A stretch of DNA of 64,000 nucleotides from Cercis canadensis (Eukaryota; Streptophyta; Magnoliopsida; Fabales; Fabaceae): positions 712,857 to 776,856 of the forward strand of contig QAOA01004025.1 of assembly GCA_003255065.1 (NCBI GenBank), written 5' to 3'. The translations under genes were made by a program, and so were the position numbers. The notes under the pieces are model-generated. The model made no database searches. It was not told the origin of the DNA and worked only from the letters and a program-made list of their open reading frames with translations. How positions within the stretch are numbered: the stretch's first letter is position 1; each line of letters starts with the position of its first letter. Of this stretch, positions 26,584 to 37,700 are shown piece by piece.

Positions 26584-27545
26584 TTTGTTATTAATCCACG
26601 TCAGCAGCCCACATGGCAATTTAAAATGTCATTTCAGTCCTTAACGTGTCACGCAAGCAATTAACAGTGACACATCAGCACTTTCATCACCTGATAACAT
26701 ATCAGACTAATGGATGACCATTTTGTTATAGATGTCCAATATTTGGAGAACCAATTTGTAGTTATCTATCTTTTAAGGACGATTTTGTCCAAACTCGAAT
26801 CTTTCGAGGACCGAAATGTAGGTTTACTCTTTTACTTTTAGCTTTGATCATGAACTAATTCTCTTTCTAGAGCTATAATGTAACATAAATATGAACGGTT
26901 GTAATTCCTTTTAGAATTAATTTGTAACTTTATTTTTTTCTATTTGAGTGTTTATCTCTAATCTTCATGTCTCTAATTGCCCGATCACTAGTTAGTTGTT
27001 AGGTTAATGACAATAAGATAGAAAGGAGATTTGTATGTCTAGTTCATTGAGATAGATATCATAAGTTACATGTAGGATAGGAATATACTTCCATGGCCTG
27101 TGCAGTCAATTAAAGAGATCCATAGAATTGAATGAATTTTTTCGTTATTCGTAATTCACATAAGAATATAATGGATTCATAACTTAGGAATATTTTCATT
27201 AGACCTTGAGAGAAGCTAATTAATAAGTTAGAGAATCTCGGCTAGCAATTAGAAAAATAATTCTCAATTAAGTAAATAAGAAATGAAAACCGGGATTAGC
27301 TATGGTAAAATCGAAAACCCTAAGCTTTCTTTCTATATTAATTCTTGATTTTTATCTTCTTTTTCTTACTTTCAGTTTATTTAAGTTTATTCTTGTTATT
27401 TCTCCTTAATCAATTGATCAAATAAAATTGGGATTAACCCAATTTCGGTAATTAATAGCTTTAATCCTCGTGAGAATGATAACTCACTTTTATTATATTA
27501 CTTGTAAAATGATAGCATGCACTTGCACTCCATTTTATTATAATA

Positions 27546-28791
27546 GACTCCAAATGACACAAAGTGAAAACGATGAATTAAGTCTATGGGGCATGGCGAT
27601 GGCTAGTAGAGAAATTTGCTATGAAGAAGATAGAAGCAGATAAAGTCCTTGAAAGAGAAATTCTCATGGGTAATAACTATGTTTTAACTCGAGTCTTGAG
27701 ACTTTGAATCTTGGCATCTCACATGAATGAGATGGAAAATAGTACACAATCCCAAATGACATGAATAATGCACATAGCTTCTTTTATTTATTTATTTATT
27801 TTTGCTACTTTTAGCTACGACTTCAAGTTTTTAATACAAAACTTGCAAACTATGAGAAAGACTTGAGTATCATTCAACCAAAGGTCATCTAGTAATTATG
27901 CACATAGCTAATCAATGTAAAATTAAAATACACTTCTTATTTGGCAAATGATTCCCAACAATCTATGATGAGTAGGATACATAATAGGCCTTACTTTCCG
28001 CATGATGGCAATATGCAATCCTGTTATGTACAAGTTTGAATGTGGTACAAGCCCTGAAGGGCTTGTCTCCCATGAAGCATGAGAGATCCAGTGTCTTTAC
28101 GTTAACATTTTGAAGTCCTTTAGTTGAGACTTGGTTTATGTTGTATCATTTAAGTATTGCAGAAATTGCAGAGTTCAACCTTCCACAGCAGTAATTTACA
28201 CTTAAATTTGAGGTTTTGTATTTACAAGTGGCATAACAAAAATATGGGAAAAAAGAAGTATTATATCAATGATATAATCACGAAAACTAATAAGGGGGTA
28301 AAGAATGAAATTATTTATTCAAATTGGATATTATACTCAATAAAAAAATTACATGAAAAAAAAATAGTATTTATACACCAAATCAGCTAGCAGGACTAGG
28401 GTGAAAATGAATTACCAAAGAATACACTTATCACTTAACCATAGGATCCGATAGTTATCATAAGTCAAACCATCAAAGAGAGACTCACTTCTAAGCCGTG
28501 CGAAATTCTTCTCCAGCTGCGTAAACACAGTGGAGGGGGAAAAGTATTCACTCTTTATTTCCTTTACTTTGATTTTCTTGTAAGCTGTGACGCTCAGGAG
28601 CACAGTAATGAATGAAATTGTAAGAAAATAACGAGATACAGGGGATAAAACTTCCAAGAAAAGAGAACAAAAAAATCAAAACAAAACAAAAAAGGAATGA
28701 GAGCCTAAGAAAGTTCATATTCTTAGGACAGGTTTAGGGTTGTCTATTGTCAAAATTGTTTCTAAGGAACCTCAACACACGAAGAACCTTC
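27546..28791. other. Region downstream of the ABC1-kinase gene
   Basis: AT-rich DNA. The first several hundred bases after the kinase stop (toward 28.4 kb) are presumably its 3' untranslated region and terminator, but I see no decisive poly(A) signal. The 81-codon minus-strand frame at 28412-28657 contains one hydrophobic stretch and matches nothing I know. Confidence 0.4.
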
Positions 28792-31700
28792 TCAGGGGGC
28801 CATTAGGCCATCAATTGTATAAGAAAGAGACTTTGCCCAATCAGCTCTAAGTAGCAATGTCTGCAGCGTTTGCATCACATTGTACTGAGGATCTAGCTTT
28901 CGCTGCCAACCCTGAAAATTTAAACAAAATCAGGAGTGAATCACATCAGCAAAAACTAAGTATAACTTAAAGAAGCTAACAAGGTTAACCATATTAGTGT
29001 AGGAGCATTGGGGGCCACCATTGTTTGCTATTCATGTCCTTCACAGAATAAACTTTTTTTGCTACAGTTACATTTATGTACCATATAACTTGCTAAAAAG
29101 AAAAGTAATTACCTCAAGAACCAAGGTTGTCACCATCACAGTACAAACATTGCCATCTATATTAACTCTATGACGCCTAACTTTCTCAAGTAATTGCTCC
29201 ATGCACTCAGCAGGATGGACCAGGTCACCTTCGGGGGTGCCCCAAAAAGCAAAAGCCTCATCCACTTCCTGTCAAAACAAACAGGACACCATATGTATCA
29301 AATGGCTCACAATCATATACTATGAGTTCGGAGACAGAAGAACTTAAACATCAACATAAACATATACTTTTAGTAAAAACAAGAGTGTAATAAAAACCAC
29401 TGTCCATGGGTAACTGAGAACTTGTAAAATGAAATTGTACCAATCAACAAGAAAACTATACATCTGAGCCGACATGCAACATATGCATAAGCATGCAAAT
29501 TTTGACAATAGATGTCTTGAAATAACACCATAATAAGTCTTCTGATGAGGACCAGACGGCAGCATATCTGTGTTTGATATATCAAGCTTTAAGATGAGAA
29601 AGGATAGGAGGTAAGGTTTAATTTGTAAGAAGTACAGAGATTAGACCACTTGACATTGCAGCAGCACTGTGGGTAACTGCTACTTATGAAAATCTCAACT
29701 TAAATAATGATCTAACATAAATAAAAAATGACATATAATAAAGAGGTCATCCACAAGCCAACAATTCCTACAAAGGGAAAAAAAAAATGTAGCATATCAA
29801 ACAAACTACCTCAATAAAAGCCTTTGGATTTGGGCAGTTCTGTTGCTTTGACAACCTGAGTGTGGACTCTGCAGCAGTTCGGCCATCTCGGCAGGCAACA
29901 GCTTTGAAAAGTTCCACTAAATTTACCCGATCACTTCTAGATAGTTCAGCAGTCATGCCTACATCAAGGAAAATCACATGAGGCTTTGATTTGAAGAGCA
30001 GTTTGTGAGGAGACCTGCTCTGAGACACTCGAACAAGGATATTTCCAGGATGCATGTCAGCATGAATAAAGTTGTCCACCTGAAAGAAGAAATATCAATG
30101 TACAGGAAGCCAAAACTTCATAATACTCAAGTTTAAAGTTATATAGGCCTGAGGCTTCAGTCAACTGATAGTGAAGATGTAAATTTATCACAAATAGATC
30201 AAGTAACTGCAGTCAAAACACAAACTGTGATATATAAATGTATCAGAAAGGATAACAGGATAGACTAAAATTAACATTAGGAGAACGAAAATGTCTAACT
30301 TGATAATTTTCAAGATAAATATGCTTCATAAACATATCTTTCAGGAAAATGGTTATTACATTAACCTAGTTAATCCCACAAAAAAAAAAAATCTTATAAT
30401 TAAAGGGCAAGGATGCAGCATTAGACGTAAAATAAATTGGCAATACATCTCTAGAACCTAATCTCATTCTAATAACACCACATTTTAAGAAAGTGAGAGA
30501 GACAAGGGGGGCAAGGGCAAGGGAAAGAAATTTCTTCAAAGATAAACTAGAAACTATCTCAGTATCTGCTCTAGGAGAAAAGCCTGAGCAGTTTCATAAA
30601 GTCACACTTGCTGATTGCATATTTACTTGTGCCATTACATGTTATAGCAGCAATAATGATTTGCTGGTTATGGTATAAGAAATCAAATATGTCTGATGTA
30701 GGACAAATAGGGACAGTAGATGGAAGGGAAGAGAGAGAGGGAGAGGGAGAAGGAGAAGAGAGGAAAAACAGAAACAATCACTCAATAATAACCCCAATTC
30801 ATCAAAGCAGAAACTGGCCCAAAATAGAAAATAATCCTTAAATAGGCATGCTCAAGTGATTGTAATGACACTATAGGATTGGAACCTGTTAGGATACCAG
30901 AAAAATAACAGTAAATCCACAGGAAAGAATCTAGAAAAGAACTCAATACTAATTGTATTATTCAATTCAAAGACCAGACACCATGGCCTAGAGCCTAAGG
31001 CTCCTCAGAGAATAATTTCTCTGTCAAAATACTCAATGGAAAACAACCTACCCTCCTTCTTTCCTAATCTCACCCTTATGCTACCTGCATACGTGAGCAT
31101 CCCTTCTTTCCCTCTAACTAACTGCCAGCTCATCATATTCTAACTGATTGCCCTTCTGCCCCACTCTTAACTGATTGCCCTTCTGCCCCACTCTCAACTG
31201 ATTGCCCCTCTGCCCCACTCTTCCTTCTCCTAGAATAAACTCTCCATATGTTGGGCTTGGCAATTTGCTCATGAAGCACTGGCCCCTTGCCTGAATATAG
31301 GATTCTATCATTGCCATCCTGTGGAAGCACAGCCTTGTCCTCAAGGCTGTAAGTGGGGAATTGACTTTGTAACACTTCTTCATCCTCCCAAGTAGTGTCA
31401 TCTGATGAACCACCTTTCCATTTAACCAACCATTGTTTGATAGGAGTACCGGTCCTGATTATGTCCCTGCTAGCCAATATTTCTTCAGGTTCTATGCTGC
31501 CCTCTGATTCCACCTCGAGACCGATAGGTAACTCAGGGTCAACAGAATAGTCCCCAATTGCCCTCTTTAGTTGGGAAACATGGAAAACTGGATGAACCCT
31601 TGCAAGGGAAGGAAGCTTCAGCTTGTAAGCTACCGTCCCATATTTTGCCAAAATCTGGTAGGGACCATAGTATCGAGCAGCCAGTTTTTGATTGATTCTC

Positions 31701-34700
31701 CTATGGACTGTTTGCTGTCTATGAGGACGCAACTTAAGGAAAACCCATTCCCCAACTTGATAAGATTGCAAGGTTCTGTGTTTATCAGCAAACCTTTTCA
31801 TGTGGTCTTGAGCCCGGTTCAGATTTTGTTTGAGCTGGTTTAATGCCTCATCCCTATCACTTAACTCAACAGCCACTGCCTCCACTTTAGTCTCACTCTG
31901 CAAGTGTTTAGTTAAGGTAGGGACCTTTCTCCCATAGACAATCTCAAAAGGAGTAAACCCGGTAGAAGTATGAAAAGAAGTATTATACCATAACTCTGCC
32001 CAAGACACCCAATATGCCCAATTTTTGGGTTGTTCAAAAGCGAAGCAGCGTAAGTAAGTCTCGAGGCATCTATTCAAGACTTCGGTTTGACCATCTGTTT
32101 CCGGGTGATAAGAGGAACTCATTTTCAGCATTGTGCCTTGCATGCGAAAGAGTTCTCTCCAGAAATTACTTAGGAACAACGGGTCGCGGTCGCTGATTAT
32201 GGATTGAGGGATCCCATGGAGCCTAACAATCTCCTTAACAAAGAGTTCGGCCACAATCTTAGCTGTATAGGGATGTTTTAACAGAATAAAGTGGCCATAT
32301 TTTGAGAGTCTGTCTACCACTACTAATATGGCTTCATGCCCTTTAGACTTTGGAAGACCTGTTATGAAATCCATGGAGATATCCTCCCAAATCTGATTTG
32401 GAATTTGTAGTGGTTGGAGTAGTCCAGCTGGGGAGGTTGCTGCGTGTTTCTGCCTTTGGCAAGTGTCACAAGACTTGACAAACTCCTGAATGCATTTTTT
32501 CATTCCAACCCAATATAGATTGCCGGCAATCCTTCGGTAGGTTCTTAGAAATCCTGAGTGACCACCGATAGGAGAGGAATGGAACTCCTTTAGCAGCAAC
32601 TGAATATGAGGTGAATGAGCAGGTATGACTAGACGGTCCTTATAGAGAAGAACCCCTTGCTGATGTGTGAAACCAGGTCTAGACTGTGGGTCTTTGTGCA
32701 GGTCAGAAATGACCTGTTTGAGGTGTGGATCATGCTGTACCTCATTTGCAATCTGGTCTCCTTCTAACCACACCGGATAGGAGATGATAGCATGAAATTC
32801 TGCAGTTTCATGCAAGCGTGACAGCGCATCAGCCGCCTTGTTCTCAGGCCCCGGTTTGTACACTACTTGAAAATGATACCCTAGGAGCTTTGCCATCCAT
32901 GATTGTTGATTGGGGGTGGTTATTTTCTGCTGCAACAAGTGTTTTAAGCTCCTTTGGTCAGTGTATATGGTGAAAGCCCTACCTAAGAGGTAGTGTCTCC
33001 AATGCTGTACCGCGAGCACCAATGCCATGAGCTCCTTGTCATAGGCAGATTTAGAGACATGGCTGCTTGAGAAAGCCTTGCTGAAATAGGCAATAGGTTT
33101 ACGGTTTTGCATTAGGACTGCTCCTATCCCCGTACCCGAAGCATCACACTCTATCTCAAAAGGCTTTGAAAATTCTGGTAGGGCAAGCACTGGAGCAGTA
33201 GTCATGATCCTTTTGAGTGCCTCAAAAGCCTCCAATGCTGCTGGTCCCCATTGGAAATTATCCTTTTTGGTAAGCTGAGTAAGAGGTTTGGCAATCTGAC
33301 CATATCCTACCACAAACTTGCGATAGTAGCCAGTCAAGCCGAGGAATCCCCTTACTCCTTTAACATTTTTGGGAATCGGCCAATCTAACATGGCTTGTAT
33401 CTTAGCAGGGTCAGCTGCAACCCCCTTTCCGGAAATGATATGCCCAAGGTACTCCACTGAATTCCTCCCAAAGCTGCATTTTTTTCTGTTGACTACAAAT
33501 TGATGCTTGGACAAAACAGCAAGCACCTTGTCGAGGTGCTGTAAATGTAATGACCAGTCAGAGCTATAAATCAGAATGTCATCGAAGAAAACCAGCACGA
33601 ACTTGCGGAGGAAAGGCCTAAACAAATCATTCATAGCTGCTTGAAATGTTGCCGGGGCGTTAGTGAGTCCGAAGGGCATTACTAAAAATTCATAATGCCC
33701 ATTATGAGTACGGAAGGCAGTCTTGGGAACATCAGCCTTGTTGACCCTTATTTGGTGAAATCCAGATTTTAAGTCTAATTTTGAGAAAAATCTAGCACCA
33801 TGAAGTTCATCTAGAAGTTCATCCACCACAGGTATGGGGTATTTGTCTGGAATAGTAACCTTATTTAAAGCCCTATAGTCTACACATAGCCTCCAAGTGT
33901 CATCCTTTTTCTTAACCAATAGGACAGGACTAGAAAAAGGGCTGGAACTATGTTGAATAATACCTGTATGTAGCATTTCGGTCACTTGCCTCTCGATTTC
34001 CTCCTTGTGGTGGTGAGGATACCGGTAAGGGCGCACATTAATTGGTCCCTGCCCCTCTAGTAGAACAATAGAATGCTCGCATTGTCTCTTTGGAGGTAGT
34101 CCATTATTTTCCAGAAAAACTCCAGCATAATTGTTCAGCACACTTGTCAACTCTTGCTGTTGTCGTTCTGATAATGCATTATGTGCCCCTATTTCTGATG
34201 CTGTGAGGGTATGCAGCCATCTAATTCCTCCTATCTCAACAGACATTGCCTCCAAAAAACTGTGTAATGGAGCTGACTTGGGGACTCTTGACTGCCTGCA
34301 ATGTGCTGACATATCATTTCCAGAGTTGCCTTGCAAAATCACCCCCCTCCCCCCTTGTTGAAATTCTATGGTCATGTCATGCCAATCCATCAAAACCTTC
34401 CCCAATGTTTTCAACCAAGCTACACCTAAAATCACATCCATTCCTCCTAATTCCAAGACATAAGCATCGATTTGGAGGTCAATATCCCCAAACCGTATAA
34501 TCAAACCAGAGCATTTTCCCTGGGCAATTACACGATGTCCATCACCAAGTCTAATTCCTAGCCTCTCTGTGGAGTACACCTTCAATCCCAAGGCTTGTGT
34601 TAAATGGGTGGAGATGAAATTGTGAGTTGCCCCACTGTCTACTAAAACTACCACCATCACACCTTGTAGCACACCATCAATTTTCATAGTTTGATTGGCT

Positions 34701-37700
34701 GTTCCGTCCTCCTTCCCCAAGCCAAAAAGTCCCATCGCCTTGCATTCCAGTTCTGCTTCTTCCTCTGAATTGTCACCCTCTATGGCAACGATTTCACCTT
34801 CTGAGTTTAAAGTCTCATGCTCCCCCAACACCAACAGGCGCAGCTGTCTGTCGGCACACTGGTGTAAGGGGTGGTATTTTTTGCCACAACGGAAACACAG
34901 CCCCTTGGCTCGACGCTCCATCATCTCGGGGTAAGGAATATGGCGCAACCCCCTGGCCTTTTCGGGCAGACCTCTGCGATCTCCATCACCACCCCTGCGA
35001 TCATCGTTGCTGCGTCGAACATGCCCAGAATCGGACGGAGAAGACGATGGAAATTTGGTATGGGTCATACCCGAGGATGGCTGTCGCACCCGACCCGGAC
35101 TCCACCCCTCCGAGTTCGAAGATTGGCCCACCGAATTGGAGAAGCCCAGTTCTCTATGGGCCGGGTATGAGCGTGACCCGCTTCGATGACCCGTTTGACC
35201 CCATTGACGACTGCGATAAAGCTTCTCACCCACATCGTCATCTCCGGTCATCTCTTCTTCGATGTCTCTAGCCATCTTCATGAGCTGTGGCCGAGATGTG
35301 GGGTTCAAGGTGCGAACCCGTCGCCGGATGAGGGGTTGCAAGCCACTCATGAAGTATCCAACATATTGCTCCTCTGGTAGTCGTCCCACTTGAGATGAAA
35401 TGAGCTCAAATTTTTCAATATAAGCCTCTACCGTTTCTGTTTGCTTCAAAGCAGAAAGTTCCTCAAAAGGATTTTCAAATTTTCGACCCCCATACCGAGC
35501 AATGAGAGCTCTCTTCAGTTTCTCCCAGGTCAGATTATCCTCCGTTTCAAATAGGAGGTTAAACCAATGAATTGTAGCTCCTTCCATACTGAGCCTTGAT
35601 AGTTTGAGCTTGACCTCACCAGAAGTATTCTGTACTTCGAAGTACATTTCAGCTCTTGTGATCCACCCCACAGGGTCAGTACCGTTAAACATGGGTAGCT
35701 CAATCTTCCGTACTGACATCCGGTATTCCTCTAAGGAATCCTCATGTGCTTCTTCAACTCGGTTTTGATGAGGAGGAGCGGTGTTTTTCTCCCCTGAGGT
35801 AGAAGAAACTCCCGTTAGCATTTTCCCCACTTCCTGAAGCAAGGAATGCTGCATATCTCTCAAGGCAGACTTGAAAGAGGATTGCATTTCACCCATTCCC
35901 ACCCTTAGTGATGCTAATTCTGCCTCTAACACATCCACTCTATCTGACATTTTTGGCATGAATTCACTCTGGGAAATGACTTATCTTCCCTTTAATAAAA
36001 TTGGATCCGGCAGGTCGGACCAAATTGTTAGGATACCAGAAAAATAACAGTAAATCCACAGGAAAGAATCTAGAAAAGAACTCAATACTAATTGTATTAT
36101 TCAATTCAAAGACCAGACACCATGGCCCAGAGCCTAAGGCTCCTCAGAGAATAATTTCTCTGTCAAAATACTCAATGGAAAACAACCTACCCTCCTTCTT
36201 TCCTAATCTCACCCTTATGCTACCTGCATACGTGAGCATCCCTTCTTTCCCTCTAACTAACTGCCAGCTCATCATATTCTAACTGATTGCCCTTCTGCCC
36301 CACTCTTAACTGATTGCCCTTCTGCCCCACTCTCAACTGATTGCCCCTCTGCCCCACTCTTCCTTCTCCTAGAATAAACTCTCCATATGTTGGGCTTGGC
36401 AATTTGCTCATGAAGCACTGGCCCCTTGCCTGAATATAGGATTCTATCAGAACCCCTAACTTAGCGTCAAAGTAATCTTATTTTCTAGAAAAAATATAAT
36501 AATAATTTACATAGAAAACCCTTGACAACCAAGTTAATAATGAATACCCTATTTAAGTCCCCAATTGATAAAATTATCATACACTTCTACAATCTGATTT
36601 TTCCTTTCCATGCTCCATTACACCTATCCCATGCTCCATCAATGATTAAAAATGCAAGAATTGAAAATGAAGTTATCACCAACTATCAAATATCAACAGC
36701 AAAAAATTGCGAAAGAAACATATATGTTACCAGAAGCATCTTCAAAAGTGCATGAGTTCCAATGTGGGCAAGAGCAGTTTTAATCCGATCATGTCCTTCA
36801 AGCTCATCAACATAGTGTGAGACACTTTCTCCTTGTTCATAGGTTTCAACCAAAACAGCAGGATGGACAAGTGGATAGACAGGCTTAGGGAAAGATACAT
36901 CCTTCCATTGATGGAAATTGTAAATAAAGCGGCTCAAATGAGCAGCTTCCCTAGCAAGGTCAACTTGAGACATCATGAAAACTGCAAACTGCTGTACACT
37001 TTCATCCAATCTTAACCAATAAAGTGTAGGAATAAACTTCGAAATTTTTGCTACCAAATTGATAATCATAAAATCCCTTCTGATCGATTCTCCAACGCCG
37101 GGATGTCTAACCTTTACGGCAACCACTAGGGGCTTTGCTTGTTTCTGACCAGGGTAACGATATTTTAGAGAAGCCCGATGCACTTGGGCAATACTTCCAG
37201 ATGCAACAGGAACTTCTTCAAAATTATCAAAAATCTCAGATATTTTTCGACCAAATGCCCTTTCTATACTTTTTTTTGTGTAGCTGAAACTATGTTCAGG
37301 AGCTTTGGTATGAAGTTCTGAAAGCTTCATGCAAAGATCTCGAGGAAAGAGATCAGGCCGTGTAGCTGCCCACTGACCCCATTTTATGAATGCCGGCCCT
37401 GCTTTTTCTAGCGCACGATGCACAACCTGGAGCCACATTTTCCTAAACTTAATTCCAAAATGATCCGCAAATGGTGCCATCACTATGCTTGGAGAGAACA
37501 AAATTGCCAGATACAGAGCTCTCACTAACAAGACAAGGCTTTCTACAACCATAAATAGAGACGAGAACAAAAAAGTGTATCCATCTTGTGCACGCATATA
37601 CAACTTATTCTGTGATGGGTAATGTTCCGCGTCTACCCAATTCCGCTGAGCCCATGTTACATCTCTACATGTGAATGCAAAAATACCCGGAACTAACAGA

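Larger units (their letters stand above)
24852..26829. mobile_element. Pack-MULE-like transposon with ~245-bp inverted ends
   Basis: The left end (24852-25096) and the reverse complement of the right end (26584-26829) share about 245 bp, starting GAGTAAATCTACATTTCGG and GAGTAAACCTACATTTCGG. Long terminal inverted repeats around a captured gene piece and no transposase are the hallmarks of Pack-MULEs. A candidate 9-bp target duplication is TTTTATCTT (24843-24851) against TTTTAGCTT (26836-26844) or TTTTACTTT (26830-26838), neither perfect, so the right edge may lie at 26829 or 26835. The cargo is a 4CL-like gene fragment on the minus strand. The element inserted into the older solo LTR. Confidence 0.85.
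24334..27545 (+). mobile_element. Old Athila-like solo LTR, split by a DNA transposon
   Basis: Removing the insert at 24852-26829 leaves about 1.23 kb that aligns along its length with the LTRs of the element at 13.7-20.8 kb. Shared features are the CTATAAATAGG box near 24660, the GAACTAATTC block, the TTCGTAATTCACATA block near 27150 and the terminal GCATGCACTTGCACTCC region. It is much more diverged than those two LTRs are from each other, so it is an older relative. No internal region is attached. Exact ends and a target duplication could not be fixed; boundaries are good to about 20 bp. Confidence 0.75.
30887..36449 (-). mobile_element. Young chromovirus (Ty3/Gypsy) in an intron of the ABC1-kinase gene
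   Basis: A 5,563-bp element on the minus strand, with two 424-bp LTRs that differ at a single base by eye, and the perfect target duplication GAACC (30882-30886 and 36450-36454). It looks whole, with one uninterrupted Gag-Pol frame between and partly into the LTRs. The C-terminal chromodomain places it with the chromoviruses; the short LTRs and compact length would suit the Reina-like group, but that is inference. One difference in 424 bp suggests an insertion of the order of 0.1-0.2 million years at common plant rates. It has the same orientation as the host gene, so its LTR signals could act within the host transcript. Confidence 0.95.

Noticed and set aside
28412-28657. 81-codon minus-strand frame with one hydrophobic stretch
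   Set aside because: It lies in the probable 3' region of the kinase gene, matches nothing I recognise and has no promoter or splice evidence.
31571-35380. Plus-strand frames opposite the chromovirus Gag-Pol
   Set aside because: Antisense shadows of the long minus-strand frame; no domain of their own.
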